Both the position numbers and the translations under genes were made by a program. Shown here piece by piece: positions 33,656 through 40,608 of a stretch of 64,000 bases of DNA. Source of the DNA: [Actinomadura] parvosata subsp. kistnae (GTDB lineage Bacteria; Actinomycetota; Actinomycetes; Streptosporangiales; Streptosporangiaceae); NCBI RefSeq assembly GCF_900323885.1, contig NZ_OOHJ01000022.1, positions 744,001 through 808,000 of the forward strand, in the 5' to 3' direction. Below the pieces are notes generated by a model. The model saw only the letters and a program-made list of their open reading frames with translations, had not been told where the DNA came from and made no database searches. How positions within the stretch are numbered: the stretch's first letter is position 1; the number at the start of each line of letters is the position of its first letter.

Positions 33656-35814
33656 TCGCATTCCCAGAGCGGGGCCGCCGGGAAGCCCCCCTTCGGGGTG
33701 GCCATCATGACGTCGTTGATCCAGCCGTTGCCGTACTGGGTCTCGACCTTGTTCCAGACGTCGCTGCTCTGGCCGTTGTAGGTGTCGGTGTAGGCGGCGC
33801 CCTTCTGCTGGCAGAGCACGGTCACGGTGATGTACTGGTCTTTCGGGATCTTGCCTGCCTCCCCGCTGGGGCTGGGCCCCGGGCGGATGATGGTGTTGGT
33901 GTCGCCGTTGTTGGCGTTCTGGAACTGGGCGGGCGGCGGGCGCAGGTCGGCGGTGGCCTCGGCGCGGTCCTGGCTCTCGCCGGCCTCGTTCTTGGCGCGC
34001 AGGGTCCACGTGTACGACTGGCCGTTCTTGAGCCCGGTCACCTCGGCGCTGGTGCCGTCCGGCTGGGCCGGGTGGGTGCCGGGGCCTTCGAGGAGGTACG
34101 TGACGCCGTTCTGGGCGTTGTCCGGGGCGGACCAGGTCAGGTCGGCGCCGTGGTTCTTGCCCTTGGCGGTGAAGCTCGCGGGCCGGCCGGGGGCGACGCA
34201 GGGGCGGACGGGGATGGTGGAGGCGGAGGGCACCTCGCCGCCGTCGTACTGGGCGGCGACCTGGAACGTGTACTCCTGCCCGCAGCTCCCGCCGGTGACC
34301 TTGAACTGGTAGGGGCCGTCGCGGTCGACGCGGGACGGGGTGACGTCGGCCCCACCGGGCGCGCCCTTGAGCGTGTAGCCGGTGACGCCCTCGCTCTGCC
34401 CCGACGGCGTGAAGACGATCTCCATGTAGCCGGGCCCGGACTTGGCGGTGACGGACGCGGGCGGCTCGGGCTTCGGAGGCGTCGGGGTGGGGGTCGGGGT
34501 TTCCGAGCGCGTGGGCGTCGGTGTGGGGGTGGGCGTGGGGGTGGCGGTGACGGTCACCGTCGGCCTCGGGGTCTTGGTCCGCGTCGGTACGGACGTCGGC
34601 GTCCCCGTCGGTTGCCTGCCCTTGGTGGGCACGATCGTCGGCTGCACCACGGTCGGCGTATAGGTGGGGATCGGCAGGGGTGTGGGCGAGTCCTTCTGGC
34701 CCACGGCCTCGTCGTACTTGCCGACCCGGTGCCCCCTGCCGTCCTGCTCGATGACCAGGGCGGTCTCGCTGAACTGGTCGTTGACCCAGAGCAGCCCGTC
34801 CTTGACGAACACCTCCAGCGGCCCGGCCTTGCCGGTGACGACCTTGTCGGCCTCGAACTGCTTGGCCACCGTGTCGTACACGATGAGCTTGCCCGTGCTC
34901 TCGTCGGCGATGTAGACGCGCCGCCCGAGCGCCTGCGGCGCGCCGAGCTTGCCGCCCTTCACCGACACGGTGGTCAGCGCGCCGGTGCCGGTGTCGACGA
35001 GGACGAGCGCGTGCTGCTTGGGCGCCAGCATCGGCACCACCTGGCTCTCGGCGACGGCGGGGACGAGCAGGCCGGCGCGGCCGGCGTCCGTCACCGTGCT
35101 CGGCAGGCTGACCTGGAGGCGGGTGCCGGTGGCGCCGATGACGAGGGCGGAGGCGGCGGCGGAGTTGGTGACGAGGGGGACGCCGCTCGCCATCGTCAGC
35201 GTGAGCGGGTCGCCCGGCTCGCCGACGGTGACGGCCTTGCCCTGCTGGGCGCCGTTGACCTGGACGAGCGTGCCCTCCTCGGGCACCGGCACCCACAGCG
35301 TGCCGTTCTTGTCGATGCCGGCCGCGCCGAGCGGCGGCTTCAGCGCGATGGGCGCGCCGATCGTGTCCACGGTGAGCGGGTCGAGCTGCTGCACGGTGCC
35401 GGCGCGCGGGTCGATCCCGTACGCCTTGCCGGCCCCCATCACGATCTGCATGCCGCCGGCGCCGAGCGAGCCTGTCTGGGCGACCTCCAGCTGGGTGGGG
35501 TCGATGCGGCTGACCTTGCCGGTGGACTCGTCCATGACCAGCACGGTGTCGCCGTCCTGGACCACCTTGAGCTCCTGCCCGCCGGCGGAGGCCAGGTCCA
35601 CCCGGGCGTCCACCTGCCCGGACAGGCCGTTGGCATGCACGACCTCGCCGTTGAGGGCGCTGGCCAGCCAGGCGCCGACGTCGGAGAGCTTGGGGCGGGC
35701 GCTGGAGACGCCCGTGCCCAGGAACAGCCCGACTCCCACCAGCGCGGCGACCAGCACCCCCGCGACGATCCCCGTCGCCCGCCGTGCCGCCGCGCTCCGC
35801 CACCGAAGGGCCAC
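33652..35814 (-). CDS. Membrane-anchored repeat protein with two FN3 domains
   Basis: 720 aa. A basic N-terminus and one membrane helix (about 14-38) put the rest outside the cell. Residues about 75-375 are a beta-rich repeat region like a beta-propeller (GDTVLVMDESTGKVSRIDPTQL, GKLIVYDTVAKQFEADKVV, DGLLWVNDQFSETALVI). A long P/T linker (TPTPTPTPTPT type) follows, then two FN3 domains and a C-terminal module with paired Cys (VLCQQKG and WECE). It is the first gene of the unit with DUF58 and TgpA-like genes. It may sense or bind envelope material. The FN3 match with the pseudokinase is notable. Confidence 0.82.
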   Translation of the reverse strand: MALRWRSAAARRATGIVAGVLVAALVGVGLFLGTGVSSARPKLSDVGAWLASALNGEVVHANGLSGQVDARVDLASAGGQELKVVQDGDTVLVMDESTGKVSRIDPTQLEVAQTGSLGAGGMQIVMGAGKAYGIDPRAGTVQQLDPLTVDTIGAPIALKPPLGAAGIDKNGTLWVPVPEEGTLVQVNGAQQGKAVTVGEPGDPLTLTMASGVPLVTNSAAASALVIGATGTRLQVSLPSTVTDAGRAGLLVPAVAESQVVPMLAPKQHALVLVDTGTGALTTVSVKGGKLGAPQALGRRVYIADESTGKLIVYDTVAKQFEADKVVTGKAGPLEVFVKDGLLWVNDQFSETALVIEQDGRGHRVGKYDEAVGQKDSPTPLPIPTYTPTVVQPTIVPTKGRQPTGTPTSVPTRTKTPRPTVTVTATPTPTPTPTPTRSETPTPTPTPPKPEPPASVTAKSGPGYMEIVFTPSGQSEGVTGYTLKGAPGGADVTPSRVDRDGPYQFKVTGGSCGQEYTFQVAAQYDGGEVPSASTIPVRPCVAPGRPASFTAKGKNHGADLTWSAPDNAQNGVTYLLEGPGTHPAQPDGTSAEVTGLKNGQSYTWTLRAKNEAGESQDRAEATADLRPPPAQFQNANNGDTNTIIRPGPSPSGEAGKIPKDQYITVTVLCQQKGAAYTDTYNGQSSDVWNKVETQYGNGWINDVMMATPKGGFPAAPLWECE

Positions 35815-35919
35815 CGATTCACATCCCCGGAAAATGCGTGCGCATACGTGTCCGCGGACGACATTAGGGCGCGCCGCGGCGGTCCCGGCCGTTCTTCAAA
35901 AAACCGCGAAATGTCCGGC

Positions 35920-36327
35920 TCAGGGCGCGTGCCGGTGCCGCTCTTCGAGAGCCTGGAGCTGCTCGTCCATGGACGCCTCGAACGCCTCCATCAGCCCGGC
36001 GAACCGCTCGTCGTCGAGGTCGTCCTGCCGGGTGCCGGGGCCCGCCATGATGGTGTCCACCTGGCGGGCGGCGTCGTCGTGCGCCTCCTGGGCGGCCCGC
36101 AGCACGGCCTCGGCCAGCTTCTGCGCGTCCAGGCGCAGGGCACGCGGCGCGAGCGTGACGTCCATGAGCCGCCCGGACGCGGCGGCCGTCACGCGCACCT
36201 GCCCGTCGGCGGCCTCGCCGCGGCCGACGACGACGTCGATCTCGCCCTTGAGCCGCTCGACGTGGACCAGCATCTCCTCGGCCCGCGCCGTGATCCGTTC
36301 CAGGTCCTCGGGGTAGAAGTCGCTCAC
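35920..36327 (-). CDS. YbaB/EbfC-family nucleoid-associated protein
   Basis: 135 aa from the GTG at 36327, which has AGGAGG four bases upstream; an ATG at 36375 would add 16 residues but lacks a good ribosome site. The YbaB core is clear: FYPEDLERITARAEEMLVHVERLKGEI, then VTAAASGRLMDVTLAPRALRLDAQKLAEAVLRAAQEAHDDAA. It is the second YbaB gene of the region and the right boundary of the T7SS locus as I see it. It lies 105 bases downstream of the FN3 gene start, on the same strand. Confidence 0.85.
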   Translation of the reverse strand: MSDFYPEDLERITARAEEMLVHVERLKGEIDVVVGRGEAADGQVRVTAAASGRLMDVTLAPRALRLDAQKLAEAVLRAAQEAHDDAARQVDTIMAGPGTRQDDLDDERFAGLMEAFEASMDEQLQALEERHRHAP

Positions 36328-36399
36328 CGAACCTCCTGTCGCTGTTGCCGGGAGCGTACGGGTTGATGCTGTCATTTCGGAAAAATTCGAAGCATGCCG

Positions 36400-37137
36400 C
36401 TATGGGGCGACGGCCAGCAGGGCGAAGCGGCGGGCGGTGGCCTTGAAAGGGCGGCCGCGGGTCACGTCGTCGTGGATCGCGCGCAGCCGGTCCTCGTACG
36501 CGGCCGGCTCGAAGCCCGGCACCTGCCACGCCACGGCCCGCAGGAACAGCACGAGCGCGCCCACGTCGTGGAAGACAGTGGTGAAGGTCCCCTCCTCGCT
36601 CCACACGATCTCCAGGCCGAGGTCGGCGCTCGCGCGGGCGAGGTCCCAGTCACGGTGCGGGTGCGGGGGGCCGCCGAGGGCGGTGTTGATCTCCTCCAGG
36701 TCGCGGCCCGCCACCTGCTGCGTGAGGTACGTGCCGCCCGGGGCGAGCAGGCGGCGCAGCTCGGCCGGGTCGTAGGGCGAGTGGCGGTTGAGGACGAGGT
36801 CGAAGGAGGCGCCGGGGAAGGCACGCGGGTCGGCGGCGACCTCGACCCCCAGGGGTTCCAGGCGGGCGCGGGCGATCGGCAGGTTCGGCGGGTGGCCCTC
36901 GGTGGCCGCCGTGCGCGGGGGCAGCGGGGTCAGGGACGACAGCAGCTCGCCACCGCCCGTGCCCAGGTCGAGGAGGGCGGCGGCGGTGGGCAGGCGCTCG
37001 CGGGCCAGGCGCTCGTAGTCCCAGGGCAGCGTGCCGTCGTAGGTGACGCGGCCGCGCAGGTGGGAGAAGTCCCAGCCCTCGAACGGGGTGGCCCATGCCT
37101 CGGCGATCAGGTGCTCGAAGTCCATGCCAGTGATCAT
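36400..37137 (-). CDS. Class I SAM-dependent methyltransferase
   Basis: 245 aa; the ATG at 37125 (MDFEHLI) is an alternative start. Motif I is ALLDLGTGGGELLSSL, motif II-III TAATEGHPPNLPIARARL, with FDLVLNRHSPYDPAELRRLLAPGGTYLTQQV as motif IV and post-motif. This order is typical of small-molecule methyltransferases. It stands alone between the YbaB gene and a divergent serine hydrolase; substrate unknown. Confidence 0.85.
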   Translation of the reverse strand: MITGMDFEHLIAEAWATPFEGWDFSHLRGRVTYDGTLPWDYERLARERLPTAAALLDLGTGGGELLSSLTPLPPRTAATEGHPPNLPIARARLEPLGVEVAADPRAFPGASFDLVLNRHSPYDPAELRRLLAPGGTYLTQQVAGRDLEEINTALGGPPHPHRDWDLARASADLGLEIVWSEEGTFTTVFHDVGALVLFLRAVAWQVPGFEPAAYEDRLRAIHDDVTRGRPFKATARRFALLAVAP

Positions 37138-37351
37138 TCAGGACGGGGACGGCGGCCCGCATCGCAATAAATCACCCCCGTGGCGGGGTGCTCTCCCGCA
37201 GGACGACGTGCCCGTCAGGCGGGGTCTCCTCCTCCTGGCCGCCGTCCGGCAATCGCCGCCTGCCGAGCCGCACGGCGGATGACTCCTGTCATGCGGAGTG
37301 GGTGACACCCGCGACTGCCCCGGAGCGGCCCCGGTCGAGGATGCTGGCGGC

Positions 37352-38671
37352 ATGAAGAGACGAGTGTCCGGAAAGAAAACTTCTCGCCGCCGCGCGTTCG
37401 CCGCGCTGGCGCTCGCCGCCCTGCTCGGCCCTCTGCTCGGAGGCGTGTCGCCCGCGCAGGCCGGCACCCCATCCTTAGGAGGCCGGGCGGCCGGCGCGGG
37501 TGACGGGCTCGACCGGCGGGCGCTGCGGCAGGCGCTGGACGCCGTGCGCGAGGCCGGCATGTACGGCATCTACTCCGAGGTACGCGCCGGCGCCCAGACC
37601 TGGCAGGGCGCCTCCGGCGTCGCGGACGTCGCCACGGGCCGCCCCGTCAAGCCCGGCATGCTGCACCGGGTCGGCAGCATCACCAAGACGTTCACCTCGG
37701 TGGCCGTGCTCCAGCAGGTCGCCCGCGGCGCCGTCGAGCTGGACGCCCCGATCGGCCGCTACCTGCCGGACGTGGTGCCGGGCGAGCGCGGCCAGAAGAT
37801 CACCGTACGGATGTTGCTCAACCACACGAGCCACATCGCCGACCACGTGCTGCCGGCGTTCCCGTCGCTGGCGCAGCCGTCGCCGCAGAGCATCGACGAC
37901 AACCGCTTCCGCGTCTTCACCCGCGAGGAGCTGGTCCGGCTCGCCCTCGACGCCGCGCCCACGGGCGAGCCCGGCGCCACGCCGGGCATCTACTCCAACA
38001 CGAACTACCTGATCGCCGGCCTGCTCCTGGAGAGAGTGACGGGCACGAACGCGGAGGAGTACATCACCCGCAACGTCATCCGCCGGGCGGGGCTGCGGCA
38101 CACGTCGTTCCCGCGCACGCCGCACATCCCCGGCCCGCACTCCAAGGCGTACGAGTCGTTGTACGGCTACATCGACCCGCCCCGCGACTACAGCGTCTAC
38201 AGCCCGACGTGGATCACGACGGCGGGCTCGATCGTCTCCACGGTGGACGACCTCAACCGCTTCTACCGGGCGCTGCTGCGCGGCGAGCTGATCGGCCCGG
38301 CCGAGCTGGCCGAGATGAAGAGGACGGTGCCGGTGCTGGCGGGCGGCGTGCTGAACTACGGCCTCGGCCTCTACTACTTCGACCTGCCCTGCGGCCGGTT
38401 CTGGGGGCACAGCGGCAGCGTCTTCGGCATGGGCACGGACTCGATGACCAGCGAGGACGGCACCCGCCAGGTCTCCATCGGGGTCAACCGCGCCAAGTAC
38501 CAGTCCATCGACGAGAACGGCGCCATCGTCCTGCACCCGATCGACTACGCCAGCGGCGCGTACTTCCTGCTGGCGGCCTGCGGCGAGAGCGCCGCGGCGA
38601 CGGCCGACGCCAGGGTGGCGCTGCCGCCGTACGTCCCGTTCGCCGTGGACCGGGTGCCGGTGCGGCGCTGA
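37352..38671 (+). CDS. Secreted serine beta-lactamase-family hydrolase (DD-peptidase-like)
   Basis: 439 aa from the ATG at 37352. A twin-Arg-containing signal region (KKTSRRRAFAALALAALLGPLLGG) ends near PAQAG. The beta-lactamase family catalytic motifs are in place: S109-I-T-K112, Y214-S-N216 and H353-S-G355. Such proteins are D-Ala-D-Ala carboxypeptidases, esterases or class C beta-lactamase relatives. Full length. The 214-base gap before it holds only an imperfect ACTCC/GGAGT inverted repeat. Which substrate it uses cannot be told. Confidence 0.88.
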   Translation: MKRRVSGKKTSRRRAFAALALAALLGPLLGGVSPAQAGTPSLGGRAAGAGDGLDRRALRQALDAVREAGMYGIYSEVRAGAQTWQGASGVADVATGRPVKPGMLHRVGSITKTFTSVAVLQQVARGAVELDAPIGRYLPDVVPGERGQKITVRMLLNHTSHIADHVLPAFPSLAQPSPQSIDDNRFRVFTREELVRLALDAAPTGEPGATPGIYSNTNYLIAGLLLERVTGTNAEEYITRNVIRRAGLRHTSFPRTPHIPGPHSKAYESLYGYIDPPRDYSVYSPTWITTAGSIVSTVDDLNRFYRALLRGELIGPAELAEMKRTVPVLAGGVLNYGLGLYYFDLPCGRFWGHSGSVFGMGTDSMTSEDGTRQVSIGVNRAKYQSIDENGAIVLHPIDYASGAYFLLAACGESAAATADARVALPPYVPFAVDRVPVRR

Positions 38672-38793
38672 GGTGTGGTCCTGATCACCTCCGGTGTGTG
38701 GATTCCTGCACAGATGATCGCTTGAGGTCTCCGTAATGTCCCTGCTGCCGGAACGAACCCCGGCAGCACCGACATGGGGGAGGAAACCCGATC

Positions 38794-39210
38794 ATGCGTA
38801 AGACCCTCGCGATCGCCGCTCTGGCCGGCTCGATGGCCGTCACCGGCCTGGCGCTCAGCCCGGCCGCCGCCCAGGCCGCCACGCCCGCCACCACCACCGC
38901 TGCGAGCACGGTCACGGTCGTCAAATGGGGCAAGTTCTTCTCCAGCGACCGCAAGGCCTACACCTATGGCAAGACGTGGGCCTCGCACGGCAAGGTGTTC
39001 ACGAAGTGGTACGGCGTGGACCGTCCCGGCGGCAAGAAGGGCTGGGTGTGGTTCGAGTACTACCAGAACGGCTCGTGGCACAAGTTCAACAAGTCGTGGG
39101 ACGGCGAGGTCGTCGGCGCCTGGAGCGGCAAGGGGATCAAGAAGGTCTACACCTTCACCTGCTGGGCCGGGAAGTTCGACAACTGCGGCAAGAAGTACCG
39201 CATCTACTGA
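38794..39210 (+). CDS. Small secreted K/W/Y-rich protein of unknown function
   Basis: 138 aa with a clean Sec signal (residues 1-28, ending AQAA). The mature protein is rich in Lys, Trp, Tyr and Gly (VVKWGKFFSSDRKAY, WVWFEYYQNGSWHKFNKSW), and one Cys pair (TCWAGKFDNCGKK) may form a disulfide. It looks like a small beta-rich secreted domain. A strong ribosome site (GGGGGAGGAAA) suggests good expression. No family recognised. A hairpin follows. Confidence 0.8.
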   Translation: MRKTLAIAALAGSMAVTGLALSPAAAQAATPATTTAASTVTVVKWGKFFSSDRKAYTYGKTWASHGKVFTKWYGVDRPGGKKGWVWFEYYQNGSWHKFNKSWDGEVVGAWSGKGIKKVYTFTCWAGKFDNCGKKYRIY

Positions 39211-39223
39211 TCAGAGGTGGGGC

Positions 39224-39252
39224 GGGGCTGAGGCGGTGGGGGCCTCAGCCCC
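39224..39252. terminator. Bidirectional hairpin between convergent genes
   Basis: GGGGCTGAGG (39224-39233) pairs perfectly with CCTCAGCCCC (39243-39252) around a 9-base loop. It lies between the small secreted protein and the convergent amidohydrolase and could end both transcripts. No T-run. Confidence 0.75.
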
Positions 39253-39276
39253 GTTCTCATGCCCGGACGTCCGTGC

Positions 39277-40494
39277 TCACCGCTCGCCCTGGCGCACGCC
39301 GGCCCGCCACACGCCGGCGATGGCGCGGGTGGCGGTGATGTCGGTGGTCGGGTCGCCGTCCACGAGCAGCAGGTCGGCGCGCAGGCCGGGCGCGATCCGG
39401 CCCCGGTCGGCGAGCCCGAAGCAGCGCGCGGTGACGCTGGTCGCGGCGGCCAGCGCCTGCTCGGGCGTGAGGCCCGCCTCCGTCAGGAGCAGCAGCTCGC
39501 GGTGGAAGGCCGCCCCGTGCACGGGCCCGAACGAGGTCGCGTCCGTGCCCGCCAGCACCGGCACGCCGGCCCGCAGCAGCGCGGCCGCGGCGTGCGCGGC
39601 GTTGACCACCCCGGCCGGGTGCATGGGGATGTCGCCGAGCTCCGGACCGCCGGGATTCTGATGGAAGGTGGCCTTCGAGCGGTCCGACATCCGCGCGGCG
39701 ATCCGCGGGTCGCGCAGCAGCTCGCCGCCGCCGGTGCCGCCGGTGACCGCCTCGATGTAGACGATCGTGCTGACGACGAACGCCCCGTACGAGGCGATCC
39801 TCGCCGCGGTCTCCTCGGCCGCCTCCGCCGGCACGTCGGAGTAGAGGTGCGCCAGCCCGTCCACCCCGGCGTCGAGCGCGATCAGCGCCTCCCTGGCGGT
39901 CACGGTGTGGGCGATGACCTTGAGGCCGGCGGCGTGCCCGGCCTCCACCAGGACGGCGGCGAGCTCGGGGCTGAGGACGGGCAGGCTCAGGCCGGACGCG
40001 GAGCCGTCATCGACGGCGATCTTCAGGTAGTCGGCGCCCTCCGCGAGCCGGGCCTCGACGAACGCCTTCGCCTGCCCGGCGTCGGCGACCGTGTCGAGCC
40101 CCGTGTCGCTGCCGAGGGCGCGCAGCAGGTCGGGGGTCATGATCTGGGTGGGGTGCCCGCCGGGCGCGGTGGCGATCATGCCGGAGCCGCGCAGGTCCGC
40201 GACGTCGTCGCGCTCGGCGGCCAGGCGGCGCTGGGCGGCGAGGATGGGCGGCAGGTTGTTCAGGTCCAGCTCCGTGGTGACGCCGAATCTGAGCGCTTCG
40301 GCCAGGTCGCCGTCGAAGGCGTGCGTGTGGGCGTCGATGAGGCCGGGCAGCAGGGTCCTGCCGGCGCCGTCCACCTCCACGTCCGCTTCCACGTCTCCGG
40401 GTTCGGCGATGCGGTCGCCGTCGATCAGCACGTCGGCGCCGGGCACGGTCCGCTCGCCGTCGAAGACGCGGACGTTCCGGATCAAGGTACGCAT
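39277..40494 (-). CDS. Amidohydrolase-family metal-dependent hydrolase
   Basis: 405 aa from the ATG at 40494, with GGGGAGA upstream. Amidohydrolase landmarks: LLPGLIDAHTHAFDGD (first metal His pair), ADYLKIAVDDG (Lys that may be carboxylated), KVIAHTVTAREA, GLAHLYSDV, and VLAGTDATSFG (Asp near the end of the barrel). The small beta-domain is completed by PGLRADLLLVDGDPTTDI. Members cleave C-N bonds in cyclic amides, dipeptides or similar. A duplicated operator at 40513-40561 suggests tight induction; its regulator is not next to it. Confidence 0.88.
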   Translation of the reverse strand: MRTLIRNVRVFDGERTVPGADVLIDGDRIAEPGDVEADVEVDGAGRTLLPGLIDAHTHAFDGDLAEALRFGVTTELDLNNLPPILAAQRRLAAERDDVADLRGSGMIATAPGGHPTQIMTPDLLRALGSDTGLDTVADAGQAKAFVEARLAEGADYLKIAVDDGSASGLSLPVLSPELAAVLVEAGHAAGLKVIAHTVTAREALIALDAGVDGLAHLYSDVPAEAAEETAARIASYGAFVVSTIVYIEAVTGGTGGGELLRDPRIAARMSDRSKATFHQNPGGPELGDIPMHPAGVVNAAHAAAALLRAGVPVLAGTDATSFGPVHGAAFHRELLLLTEAGLTPEQALAAATSVTARCFGLADRGRIAPGLRADLLLVDGDPTTDITATRAIAGVWRAGVRQGER

Positions 40495-40512
40495 GGTTCT
40501 CCCCAAGTGGAG

Positions 40513-40561
40513 TAGTTTGACGTCAAACTAGCTTTAGACCGAATAGTACGACATCAAACTA
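40513..40561. promoter_or_regulatory. Two 18-bp operator copies before the amidohydrolase
   Basis: TAGTTTGACGTCAAACTA (40513-40530) is a perfect 18-bp palindrome. A second copy, TAGTACGACATCAAACTA (40544-40561), matches 15 of 18 bases. They are 31 bp apart, three helical turns, so on the same DNA face. The first ends 19 bases from the start codon. The form suits a MarR- or TetR-type dimer. Confidence 0.7.
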
Positions 40562-40567
40562 CAGGGA

Positions 40568-40598
40568 GGGGCCGCCGCCCGCGCCGGGCGGCGGCCCC
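40568..40598 (-). terminator. Strong hairpin after the fungalysin gene
   Basis: Perfect 14-bp stem GGGGCCGCCGCCCG / CGGGCGGCGGCCCC with a 3-base loop, 11 bases past the fungalysin stop at 40609. Confidence 0.85.
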
Positions 40599-40608
40599 CA
40601 AAGGTGGA

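Noticed and set aside
32531..35803. Minus-strand frame of 1090 codons spanning DUF58 and the FN3 gene
   Set aside because: Its first two thirds are an out-of-frame reading of the FN3 gene; the real DUF58 protein starts at 33655.
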